Assembly (NCBI RefSeq): GCF_019249215.1
Contig: NZ_JAESDI010000006.1
Coordinates: forward strand, 267,478-331,477
Direction: 5' to 3'
Origin: Alteromonas lipotrueae
GTDB lineage: Bacteria > Pseudomonadota > Gammaproteobacteria > Enterobacterales > Alteromonadaceae
DNA length: 64,000 bases
How positions within the stretch are numbered: position 1 is the stretch's first letter; every line of letters starts with the position of its first letter. Shown in pieces: positions 33,500 through 43,400 of the stretch. Below the pieces are notes generated by a model. That model ran no database searches, was not told the origin of the DNA, and worked only from the letters and a program-made list of their open reading frames with translations. The position numbers were made by a program, and so were the translations under genes.

Positions 33500-36400
33500 G
33501 CTTGTCTACAAGTGCTTCGCAATTACTAAATGTGCCCGCCATGCCGCTAAAAGGAAGGCATTTAATTGAAGCCAGTGCGGGCACAGGTAAAACCTACAAC
33601 ATCACGCGTTTGTACTTACGCTTATTGTTAGAGAAAAAGCTTAACGTAAAAGAGATTTTGGTGATGACCTTCACCAAAGCGGCCACCGAAGAAATCAAAG
33701 GCCGTGTGGCCAAAACGCTGCGAGAAGCCACCGCGTTCTGGGAAGCGTGTTTAGGCGTTGATGACACTAATACAGGTAGTGCCAGTGCTGGTGATGATAG
33801 TGCTGGTCGTGATAGCGCTAGTAATGACAAAGACGATTTAAATGAAAATGCTGACCTAGCTGCGCTATTAAACAGCACCGACCCTGTCTATGCCCATCTC
33901 TATAGAGCCTGTTCACCCAAAGACAGTTTGGCCCTGCTAAAAGCTGCGCAATTAGAACTTGATGATGCGTCTGTCTTCACTATTCATGGCTTTTGCCAGC
34001 ATGTGATTGGGCAATTAGCGTTTAATAGTGGTTTTGCAATGGCGTTGAATTTAAGTAAAGACACTGCAGATCTGTATTTGCAGGCGGCACAGGATTGGAT
34101 AAGAAAGGTCTCCCAAAATGAAGACGAATTCATGTTATTGGCGGAACAAGGCTGGCATGTGCCAGAGAGCCTATTAAATGAATTCTCCTCAAGCGTAAGA
34201 AGCACGCTTACGCCGGTTTTGCTAGATGAGGAAACCATAGAAAAGGCGTTTATCGCTGGCCTTCACGAAAACGAAAGTACTGCGCCTGCACAGTTTACGT
34301 TTCATTATAATAATATTGTTGATAACGAAGCGCTTATTCACGATCAACTACTTAAAAAGCCTGATCATAAAGCGCTGCGTACGCCTGAACTTGCTGCACT
34401 TAAGTCTTGGCTTGAAAGTGGTGAATATGAGCCGCTACCGCCAGAGGGCGCTGCCTTTCTTGATGGTCGTCGGTTTGGTAGAAATAAGTCTGGGGTAAAA
34501 GAAATACTTGCGCCTATTAAAGGCTTTGCCGATGCCATTTCAACTGCCTGTAAAGACAAGCAGGACAACCTCGATAAAATTCCTGTATTTACCTTGGTTA
34601 ACCATGCTATTAGCTTTATTAAAAGCAATGTGGCGGCGCAAAAGCAACAACTAGGGGTTATCGACTTTGACGACCTTATTCGTATGCTCGCCGATGAAGT
34701 GGTTAAGCCTAATAATAGCTTAGTACCTGAGCTTAGGAAGAAATTCCCCGTTGCGTTAATTGATGAGTTTCAAGATACCGACGCCAAGCAATACGCTATT
34801 TTAGATGCGGTTTATCCAAAAGCACAGGTTAATAACAGTAAAAATCACGAAGCCGGCGCTGACATTAAAGCTAGCTTAGGTATTGACGTAAGCTTAGATA
34901 GTAACCAAGGTTCTGGGGCTGGCTTTGAACCAGACACGAGCAAATCAAAAAGCGAAAATGCACTTCTGATGATTGGCGACCCCAAACAAGCGATTTATCG
35001 CTTCAGGGGCGGCGACATTTTTACTTATTTAAAAGCAGGGCAGCAGGCCGATTATCGGTGGGTAATGAATACCAACTGGCGTTCGGTCGCCGGCATGGTG
35101 AAGGCCTATAACCGTTTGTTTTACGGCGCGCCAGTTCCAGCAGCGCCCATCTCACAAACACAAAGCACGCAGGATGCCATTGCGCTAGCGCCTAGCCCGA
35201 GAGATGTGTTCGGTTTTAATATTCAATACAATCCGGTTGAATTTACGTCCAAAGCTGCGGCAGCAACCCACCCACTTAACGATTCTAATGACGAACGTGA
35301 TGCAATGAATTACGTGAGTTTTAGTTTAGATGAAAAAAGTGATGCGAATACGCTGCGCCGTGGTTTAGCACAATGGATAGCGCAAGAGATTTACCGCTTG
35401 TTTAACGAGGTGACTTTTGTCGATGAAAAGGATCCCACAAAACCCGCTAGACCGGTTAAACCTGCCGATATTGCCATACTGGTAAAAAACCGTAATGAAG
35501 CTTCCGTCATTAAATATGTATTACAGCAACAAGGCTTGGCCTGCGTGTATTTAAGCGATAGAAGTAATTTATTTGCCTCCCCTGAGGCTAAAGATGTGCT
35601 GCGCCTACTCAATGGTGTGTGGCACAACACAGATACTAGCAAGGTCGCCTCAAGTTTGGCATCACCGCTATGGGGTTATACACCGCAAACCCTAGTTAAT
35701 TTGTTGTATCACGAAGACGATGCGCTATGGGATGAGGCTTACGACAAGGTCACTTCACTGCGTGATATGTGGCAACAAAAAGGCTGCATGAGCGTATTGT
35801 TGCACTTAATGCAAGAGAACTACACGCCATATGGTTCAGAAGTAGAGCGCGCGCTTACTAATTACCAACATCTAGCGGAAACGTTAGAGAAGGCGGGGGC
35901 AACTCATCAGCGCCCAGAGCAATTACTTGATTGGCTGCACAAGCAAATTCATCAGCCTGAAAGTGATGAAGAAATGACGCTAAGACTTGAAAGTGACAGC
36001 CAGTTAATACGCTTGGTTACCCAGCACGGGTCTAAGGGCTTAGAGTACCCCATTGTATTTGTTCCCTTTGCTACAGGTTACCGAGACCCAGCGAAGAGTG
36101 GAAAGTCGTACTCGCAAATATTCACCTATTACGATGAACAGAGCCAAGAATTGCAGCTGCAATTAGGGCGCACTAATGCAGCAATCGAACGAGTACGTAA
36201 AGAGGGTGACGCAGAAGAAATGCGATTAGCTTATGTAGCCGTTACCCGTGCAGCGCATCGTTGTTATATGGGCGTATTGCCATTAGACGGACATGAAAAA
36301 AGCGCCTTGGCCCATGCACTCAATATCAATGACGATGAAGGTCGTGATTGGGGCACCGTGTTAGACGCCATTGCCAGTGAACCGCAAGCTCATGCCACCC

Positions 36401-37692
36401 ACATTTGCGCCGATCCCTTGGCTCAACAGTATTCAAGCTTTGACAACACGGAAACGGTTGTGCCCTTAAGTACGTTAACGTTTGCAGGTACTAGCAGCGA
36501 AGATTGGCGGTTATATTCTTTCTCGGCTATTAGCCGCATGACGGTTATGTCAGCGGCACAAGGCGTTTCTTTTGCAGTACCCAGCATTCCAGTTATGCAG
36601 ACGGTACGAGACGAAGAGATAACATCTAATGATGGTTTTGCTGGTACGTTTGGTGAGGTAGTTACCCAGAGCATGGCGGCAGGAAATACGGAAATTGAGG
36701 AAACGGCAACGCCATTGCACGCGGCTAAACAGGGCAATACAAAGTCAGATACAAAAACAGCTGCGCCACATGCAGATCAAATACGCTTTACCTTACAGAA
36801 AGGGGCGAGTGCAGGTAATTTACTGCATGACTTACTTGAGCTAAACGATTTTTCTGCGCCTGACTGGAGTGAAAGTGGTGCTGAACTCGCCGTTCGATTC
36901 GGCTTAGAAACAGCACGTACAGCAGATTTGTATTCGTGGTTAGATGAAGTACTGGCTACACCGCTTTCTATGCCTACGCCTACAAGCCACTTGCTAAGTG
37001 ACTCCCAAAGCCAGCTTACTTTATCGGACCTTTCGCTGCCGCAAACCCTTCGGGAAGCAGAATTCTATTTTCCCATGAACGAAAGTAAATGGAGCGAACT
37101 AAAATACATATTGTTTGAACACAGAAAGTCAGTGGCGAAACAGCTTGCGGTAGGTAACAACTCAGAAACTGCTACCGGTTTACCTACAGCAGAGGTTGTT
37201 CCCTCGTTAATGGTGTCGGCCCTTGAAGGCATGATGCACGGGTTTATCGACTTAATATTTACGCATGATGGTAAGTACTATGTTGCCGATTATAAATCTA
37301 CGTGGTTAGGCGATAGCGTATCGCATTATATGCCTCAAGCATTAAACGCCAATAATCAGCACCATCTATATGACTTGCAGTATTTAATCTATTGCTTAGC
37401 ACTACACAGATACTTAAAGAATGCCATTGTCGATTATACGCCCGAAGCACATTTTGGTGGCGTGTATTATTTGTATTTACGAGGAATGCACCCGAGCAAT
37501 ACGAACGGGGAGGGCGTCTTTTTCACGCCCATAGATTCCGGAACGCTAGAGGCTTTGGATCGCTTATTTTTAGGCGAAGAGACTTCAAACGAGAAGCCTT
37601 CAGCCGAAAAGCCTTTGGCCGACAAACATTCAAATGAAGAAGCCTCAAATGACCCGTCGCCCGATGCTGTGCAAGGGGAGTTGGACTTATGA
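33496..37692 (+). CDS. recB: RecB, exonuclease V beta subunit
   Basis: A 1398-residue RecB (E. coli: 1180). It has an SF1A helicase (Walker A EASAGTGKTYNI; VMTFTKAATEEIKGRV; LIDEFQDTD; GDPKQAIYRFRGGD; TQHGSKGLEYP; AYVAVTRAAHR) and a C-terminal nuclease (LLHDLLE, GFIDLIF, ADYKSTWLG, YDLQYLIYCLALHRYL), with the D..DYK catalytic set intact. Extra length lies in Ser/Asp/Asn-rich inserts (about residues 92-115, 455-490) and an acidic/Lys tail (residues ~1360-1390). It overlaps recC and recD by four bases each, so all three subunits are translationally coupled. Confidence 0.96.
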   Translation: MSLSTSASQLLNVPAMPLKGRHLIEASAGTGKTYNITRLYLRLLLEKKLNVKEILVMTFTKAATEEIKGRVAKTLREATAFWEACLGVDDTNTGSASAGDDSAGRDSASNDKDDLNENADLAALLNSTDPVYAHLYRACSPKDSLALLKAAQLELDDASVFTIHGFCQHVIGQLAFNSGFAMALNLSKDTADLYLQAAQDWIRKVSQNEDEFMLLAEQGWHVPESLLNEFSSSVRSTLTPVLLDEETIEKAFIAGLHENESTAPAQFTFHYNNIVDNEALIHDQLLKKPDHKALRTPELAALKSWLESGEYEPLPPEGAAFLDGRRFGRNKSGVKEILAPIKGFADAISTACKDKQDNLDKIPVFTLVNHAISFIKSNVAAQKQQLGVIDFDDLIRMLADEVVKPNNSLVPELRKKFPVALIDEFQDTDAKQYAILDAVYPKAQVNNSKNHEAGADIKASLGIDVSLDSNQGSGAGFEPDTSKSKSENALLMIGDPKQAIYRFRGGDIFTYLKAGQQADYRWVMNTNWRSVAGMVKAYNRLFYGAPVPAAPISQTQSTQDAIALAPSPRDVFGFNIQYNPVEFTSKAAAATHPLNDSNDERDAMNYVSFSLDEKSDANTLRRGLAQWIAQEIYRLFNEVTFVDEKDPTKPARPVKPADIAILVKNRNEASVIKYVLQQQGLACVYLSDRSNLFASPEAKDVLRLLNGVWHNTDTSKVASSLASPLWGYTPQTLVNLLYHEDDALWDEAYDKVTSLRDMWQQKGCMSVLLHLMQENYTPYGSEVERALTNYQHLAETLEKAGATHQRPEQLLDWLHKQIHQPESDEEMTLRLESDSQLIRLVTQHGSKGLEYPIVFVPFATGYRDPAKSGKSYSQIFTYYDEQSQELQLQLGRTNAAIERVRKEGDAEEMRLAYVAVTRAAHRCYMGVLPLDGHEKSALAHALNINDDEGRDWGTVLDAIASEPQAHATHICADPLAQQYSSFDNTETVVPLSTLTFAGTSSEDWRLYSFSAISRMTVMSAAQGVSFAVPSIPVMQTVRDEEITSNDGFAGTFGEVVTQSMAAGNTEIEETATPLHAAKQGNTKSDTKTAAPHADQIRFTLQKGASAGNLLHDLLELNDFSAPDWSESGAELAVRFGLETARTADLYSWLDEVLATPLSMPTPTSHLLSDSQSQLTLSDLSLPQTLREAEFYFPMNESKWSELKYILFEHRKSVAKQLAVGNNSETATGLPTAEVVPSLMVSALEGMMHGFIDLIFTHDGKYYVADYKSTWLGDSVSHYMPQALNANNQHHLYDLQYLIYCLALHRYLKNAIVDYTPEAHFGGVYYLYLRGMHPSNTNGEGVFFTPIDSGTLEALDRLFLGEETSNEKPSAEKPLADKHSNEEASNDPSPDAVQGELDL

Positions 37693-39710
37693 TAGATAGT
37701 AACGAGTACGTAGAACAACTTTTCGGGATTGAAGCTATCGACCGCTTTGTGGCACTGGAGTTTGCGCATTGCGAAAGGCTAACCGACGCTGAACAGGTTG
37801 TCTGGTTACACTTGTTGGTGGCATTGTCATTTATGCAGCGCAGCGGCCATAGTTGCTTGTTACTCACTGAAGTCGCGGGAACTAGGCTGTTCGTTGAGCC
37901 TGAGCTTGACCCTGAGTTAGAAACAAAGTCCAACACGGTATCTGAATCTACCGAATCAGATACCGATACGTCACCACATAAATTAGGCTATGCATTTCCA
38001 GGTCTTACCGAAATGATCAGTGTGATTAAAAAGGCACTGGACAGTGAAACGGATGACAAGAATAACAAAATTACTGATCTATTTGTCTATCAAACAGGCA
38101 AGTTGTATAGCCGGCGCTACTATAATTTCGAACAGGAGATTGCCGCCAGCATTGCTAATCGAACTCATATCACAGCGCTAAGTGAAGATGGGCTATCAAG
38201 GGTTAAAGCCCTATGGCCAGCCATGTTTCCAACCAACGCCATGGATGAGCAAGATTGGCAACAAGTCGCTGTGGCGAAAAGTTTAGTGCAACAATTTAGC
38301 GTTATTAACGGTGGTCCGGGCACGGGGAAAACCTACACAGTACTCAGGCTGCTATTAGCGCTTCAAGCGTGTAATCAGAATGAGCGAATTGTGCTAGCGA
38401 CTCCAACCGGTAAAGCGCAGCAGCGCATGACCGAGTCTATCGTGAGTAATTTGGAAAGCTTACGCGGTAAGGTAGATGATAATCTGTTAAACAGTGTACC
38501 TACTGATGCTGTCACATTGCATAGGTTGCTAGGCTTACGGGAACACACCATAGCTACACGCTACAATCAGCATAACCCGCTTATGCTTGATGTGCTTATT
38601 GTGGATGAAGCGTCCATGGTCGATTTGGCGCTCATGGCTAGAATTATTCGCGCCTTGCCGCCTCATGCGCGTTTGTACTTTATCGGTGATGCGGATCAAC
38701 TGCCTGCTGTAGAATTGGGTAACGTACTTGAGCAACTTGTACACGATAGCGATGAAGCAGAGTTTGCCGAAACGGGTATATCTGAAAATAACCTAGGTGC
38801 AGTTACTCGCGAGCTACGTCAACATATTGCCACCCTGTGCCCACATCTGCCTTTACTGCCCGTTAACGAAAATGCCAAAACCTGGGTGCATACCCTTCAA
38901 GCGCCTCAGCGATTTAAAGGGCAGGTGGCTGAAGTCGCTACCGCTATTCAGACCGGGAGAAGCAAGCAAGCGCTAGATGCTATGCATTCAAAAGAGGCCA
39001 GCCAGAAGGCTGAGCCTCAAAGTCATGGCGAGAATAGCCACTGGCTACAAGATGGTGTATATATCCAAGCTGAAACTAGGTTTAAGACCAGCGTGTTAAA
39101 AAAGTTAGCACAAGAAAGCTACGAACCTGTTTTTAAAGCGCAAAGTGCCAAAGAAGCGCTTAGTCTGCTCAATCGTGTGCGATGGTTGACCCCAGTTCGA
39201 AAGGGCGACATGGGTGTAGAGGGGTTAAATGCACTGGTATTTGACGCGATAAAACACAATATCAAACGCCGCGAAGGTATTTTCTACCAAGGCCAGCCCA
39301 TTATGATAGTGAAAAACAATCATCCACAGCGTTTATCAAACGGCGAAGTGGGTATTATCTGGCCTGATCTCAATGGAAAGCTACTGGCTTGGTTTGAAAC
39401 TCAAGACGGCGTCCTACGTTCAATTTCTTTATCTCGAGTTCCTGCTTTTGAAACGGTATTTGCAATGACGATACATAAATCGCAGGGCTCAGAGTTTAAG
39501 TACGTGGTGTTATTACTGCCTAGACCTGAAAGTGAAAAAGCCGCAGGGCTATTTCATCGAGGGCTAGTCTACACCGGCCTAACAAGGGCAAAAGAAGGTT
39601 GTTTAATTATAGCGAACAGCGCCACATTTAGCGCTATGGTAGAAAGGCGAGATAAGCGTTTTTCAGGTTTGTCAGAAGCGATTAAAATGTGCTTTTCAGA
39701 AAATGAATAA
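37689..39710 (+). CDS. recD: RecD, exonuclease V alpha subunit
   Basis: A 673-residue RecD (E. coli: 608), a 5'-3' SF1B helicase. An N-terminal region contacts RecC; the helicase core follows, with Walker A NGGPGTGKTYT, TPTGKAQQRM, VDEASMVDL, GDADQLPAVE, and TIHKSQGSEF and YTGLTRAK near the C-terminus. It is the last gene of the recC-recB-recD operon and begins within the last four bases of recB. RecBCD repairs double-strand breaks and degrades linear foreign DNA. Confidence 0.95.
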   Translation: MIDSNEYVEQLFGIEAIDRFVALEFAHCERLTDAEQVVWLHLLVALSFMQRSGHSCLLLTEVAGTRLFVEPELDPELETKSNTVSESTESDTDTSPHKLGYAFPGLTEMISVIKKALDSETDDKNNKITDLFVYQTGKLYSRRYYNFEQEIAASIANRTHITALSEDGLSRVKALWPAMFPTNAMDEQDWQQVAVAKSLVQQFSVINGGPGTGKTYTVLRLLLALQACNQNERIVLATPTGKAQQRMTESIVSNLESLRGKVDDNLLNSVPTDAVTLHRLLGLREHTIATRYNQHNPLMLDVLIVDEASMVDLALMARIIRALPPHARLYFIGDADQLPAVELGNVLEQLVHDSDEAEFAETGISENNLGAVTRELRQHIATLCPHLPLLPVNENAKTWVHTLQAPQRFKGQVAEVATAIQTGRSKQALDAMHSKEASQKAEPQSHGENSHWLQDGVYIQAETRFKTSVLKKLAQESYEPVFKAQSAKEALSLLNRVRWLTPVRKGDMGVEGLNALVFDAIKHNIKRREGIFYQGQPIMIVKNNHPQRLSNGEVGIIWPDLNGKLLAWFETQDGVLRSISLSRVPAFETVFAMTIHKSQGSEFKYVVLLLPRPESEKAAGLFHRGLVYTGLTRAKEGCLIIANSATFSAMVERRDKRFSGLSEAIKMCFSENE

Positions 39711-39850
39711 TATGCAGCAACTCGTAGTTACAGGCTCACAACAATTGGGGCAATAAAAAGCGGGCAACGAAAAGCTAGTAATTACAACGGCAGTCGCTTG
39801 TAGGTATACCATTCTTGATAACCTGCTTGCGTGTAGTTATATCTCGTTAA

Positions 39851-40273
39851 CTACACGGGGGTGAAGTAACACAACCCATGTTCCTGAATGTCTCTGGGCG
39901 TTTTCGCAAGCAGGTATATGCGAAGCGTTGATGTGAAGCGCAGCATGCCATTTTCCGCGCTTATAAATTGTGAAGGTAGTGTGGTTGTAGTATTCACATT
40001 GTCCACGCCAAGGGGATGCTGACCTGAACAAATAGTAAAATAAACCAATCCCCCCAGATCTACCCATCCTAATAGATTGTCAGGCTTAACAATGAAGCTG
40101 TCGTACGTGAGTAGGTCTGTGTGAAAAGTAATACTCGCACCAAAGACAGGCTTGCTCGCAACCGCAATGTCCGCATTACGCGTTAAGCTAAGTTTATACA
40201 AGCCATGATGTTCGGGACGAATGTTTAGGTTTGTATTGCTGTTATTTACTAACGAGAGCATACACGTTGTCAT
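39851..40273 (-). CDS. Hypothetical protein, unknown function
   Basis: A 140-residue frame with mixed composition, plausibly beta-rich (IRPEHHGLYKLSLTRNADIAV, ASITFHTDLLTYDSFIV). There is no signal peptide or membrane helix, and no clear Shine-Dalgarno sequence at either ATG (40273 or 40261). It is convergent with recD and divergent from the large receptor gene. I do not recognise the family. Confidence 0.5.
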   Translation of the reverse strand: MTTCMLSLVNNSNTNLNIRPEHHGLYKLSLTRNADIAVASKPVFGASITFHTDLLTYDSFIVKPDNLLGWVDLGGLVYFTICSGQHPLGVDNVNTTTTLPSQFISAENGMLRFTSTLRIYLLAKTPRDIQEHGLCYFTPV

Positions 40274-40438
40274 AATGGTTTAAGGATAGGCGTAGTGTGG
40301 TTCAAGTCAGTCAAGATAGCGTTGATATGGATCAAAACGGGCTAAAACTCTCTTCATAGCTTAAGTTATCGTAAATTAATTGTTTAAAAAGTGTACAAGT
40401 TCAATTGGTTGTTCCATACTTATTTATCTTAATTCGAC

Positions 40439-43400
40439 ATGGATGTATGGATTATGCACACAGGCAGACACGAAGCTCTCAAGCGTTACAGCCTACTTTT
40501 GTTTATTGCTATTTTGGTGGGCTCTGCTTACTACTTTCTTCGAATTCAACAGAATGAAATCCTACAAAACCATGGTTATCTGCGCCAGTTAAACGAGGCG
40601 GGTAGAGGTCTACAACAATCTCTTGATATGCTTTTGACAAGCGTGAAAGAAGAGTTTAAGTCTCAAGAAAATGAGAAAGACAAAGACAACGAGTTTAAAA
40701 AGCGCATTAGTTCGAATGAAAACTTTAAGCACCTTGGAATAGCAGATACCGCTGACAGTGAAAAGAAGAATAATGACAGTACTGGAGAAAAACCTAAGGT
40801 CGAAGGAAATGAAGGTAGCGGCATAGAAAGTACAGGCGATGACAGAAAAGTTATTACTAACAGCGAATTCGACGCTAAGTCTCGCATTTTTAAAGTTCAC
40901 GTAGGGCATAAAACGGTAACCGTTCCCATCGCTGATCTAATCTCAACACATTTAAGCCCGTTTCCATTGCTGGTTATCAGTGATGGAAAAGGGGAGGTTT
41001 TAGCAGAAAAAAGACACAGTAACTTTGCAAAAGCGCTATCCGATCTTCGTTTTTCGAACGTAGGTGAATTATTAGGTGAGAACGAAGGAAGTGGCGAAGC
41101 GTCCGGCCACAATATAGAAGGTGGGATAGGACTAAAGGCGAGTGATTCTGTAGACAGGCAAATCGCGGGGCTCTATCTACGTATTTATCGGCAACCAATT
41201 ACAATAACTGGCTTAAACGCTGGAGGTGAAGACAACGCAACAACACTCTACCTGCTCGCTTTCGTAGAAAAAAAAGAAGTGGTTCTCAATAACCTTAAAA
41301 TTGGCAACAATACGGCATTATGGATAGTACTATTCTTAACACTGCTCGTCGCTACACTTCCTATTCTTAAAATTCAATACTGCGCCCCCACCTATAGCTA
41401 TACACGTTCTGATGTCACTCAATGCATTTTAGGGTTATTCATTTTGCTGGGGGTTGCTACGATAGCGATAAGCGATCAGCTCTTTTTTAGATACTGGCTT
41501 GCCCAAAAAACGCTAGATTCAGAACATATACACCAATCCATAAGTTTAGATTTCGCTAAAGAGTTATCGGAGTTATTACAATTAGATACGCGTTATTTTA
41601 AGAGAGCTAAACAAGGAGTCACTTCTGGCTGTAAGGCGTCGAACAATCGTAATGAAAATTTTCGCCCTACAGATTTACTGAATTGTCCGCTGATTAACGA
41701 GCAATCAGTAACTGACAACAATGCTTATTTCATTGAAAACTGGTTTTTACTTGGCAAAAGCGGTGTCGTGACCAGCTATAAACAGAACAGTCCATCAATG
41801 ATTTTTCGTCCTCATGAAAACCTATATAACTTTAAAAAAACACGCTTGAATGAGCGGGAATACTATAGGCGTGCATGGCATGGAAATATGTGGCGTTTGG
41901 ATAAACATTTTATTGGTGATTTACACTATAAAAGCACAGGGCAAAAAGTGTGCTGCGAACAGTTACTTAAAACAGCCAGCGCGATGCCTCAGCATTTCTT
42001 TATTGAACGAATACGTAATATTGACGATGCCAGGTTTAATAGCCAATTGGTTTTCGAACGTACCGATAGAGATGAGGAAAATGATACAGGTGAAATAACA
42101 AAGCGTATAAGCTCGATAGGTACATTGCTGAGAAGTTTAAATCAGCGCGTTATGCCAAAAAATATAGGGTATGCCGTAATTGACCAATCGGGGAGAGTGC
42201 TCTACCACAGTAACGAAGAACGAAGTTTAGTCGAAAGTTTCGTGGCTGAAAATGGGCATGATTTACAGCTTTTAACTACCTTGTCCAACTTGCAGAATAT
42301 AGATGTTAACCAGCCCGCACACTTGCAGTTAGATTATCGCGGAGAAGAACACAGCATGGTAATTGGGCCATTGCATGAAGCAATACCCGAATGGGCGCTC
42401 GTGGTTTTCTATAATCAAGAAGAAGCTTCACAAATCAACATGTTGCTGGTGTTTCTTGCGGTTATTCTTTACCTAGCACTATTAATTCCCTTAGTACTAA
42501 TAAGCCGATATGTTAGCTCGCAGGGTGTGTGGGCGCGTTTATTTCATTATCAGTATGATGATGAAAATATCACCACGTCAAACCAAAATACCCTAACGGG
42601 GGATCGTAAAACCTATCGCTGGTTAGCCCTGTGGATTTGGTCTGCCTGCGCAATGCAACTTTTCACCATAGGCATTATCAATGCAGTGATCCCACGGTTG
42701 GCGTTTTTGTCTTTTACGTTAACTTTCATGCTTATTATTTTGCAGTTTATCTTTGTACCCGTTGAAGTGGAGGGTAAAAAATTATCGTTAAAGGCTTTAG
42801 CATGGCGATACCTCAACAGGCCTAGTTTGTTAATCCGAATGCCTTTTTTTATTCCGTTGATGTGCTTCGTCACGTTGTCTTTAGTGCTTTTATCGGAGGT
42901 TTACAACAACACTGAAAACAGTCATGTATCTCATTCGAGCTACGATTCGCTACTCTTTCCACTAGTAGGTATCGGGCTATTTTTGCTTTCTAGTTATCTA
43001 ATGTGGGTGAAATCCGTCCGAGAGGGGATTGCTGTTCAATCAAATAAAAAACCCAGTAGTTTGTCTGAGTTGAGCAGTCGAGTACCGAACAGCTACATTT
43101 GGTATTTAGCGGGATGTATTTACTTCATTGCGGTTGTGCCTACCGTTATATTAGTGAATAGCGTAAACAGCTACATGCTAGAAGGGCAGGCGACCTTCCA
43201 GAATCAGCATCTGTTGGAGATGCAGCAAGATGTCTCACTGGAAAGCCAGAAGTATCGAGCATTAATGTATCAGGATCCATTGAGTCGAAGAGAAGGCCTG
43301 CCAGCTGCTAACCCAGAGATCCCGTTCAAGCGCATATTCCCAGCATTAGAAAGAGAAGAGTGGGTAACACTGGACAACGCAGAGGCCTATTCATCGGTAT

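Noticed and set aside
40610..41198. Antisense frames within the 5' part of the 1479-residue receptor gene
   Set aside because: Overlapping frames arise from the charged, low-complexity coding strand; no start signals or family features.
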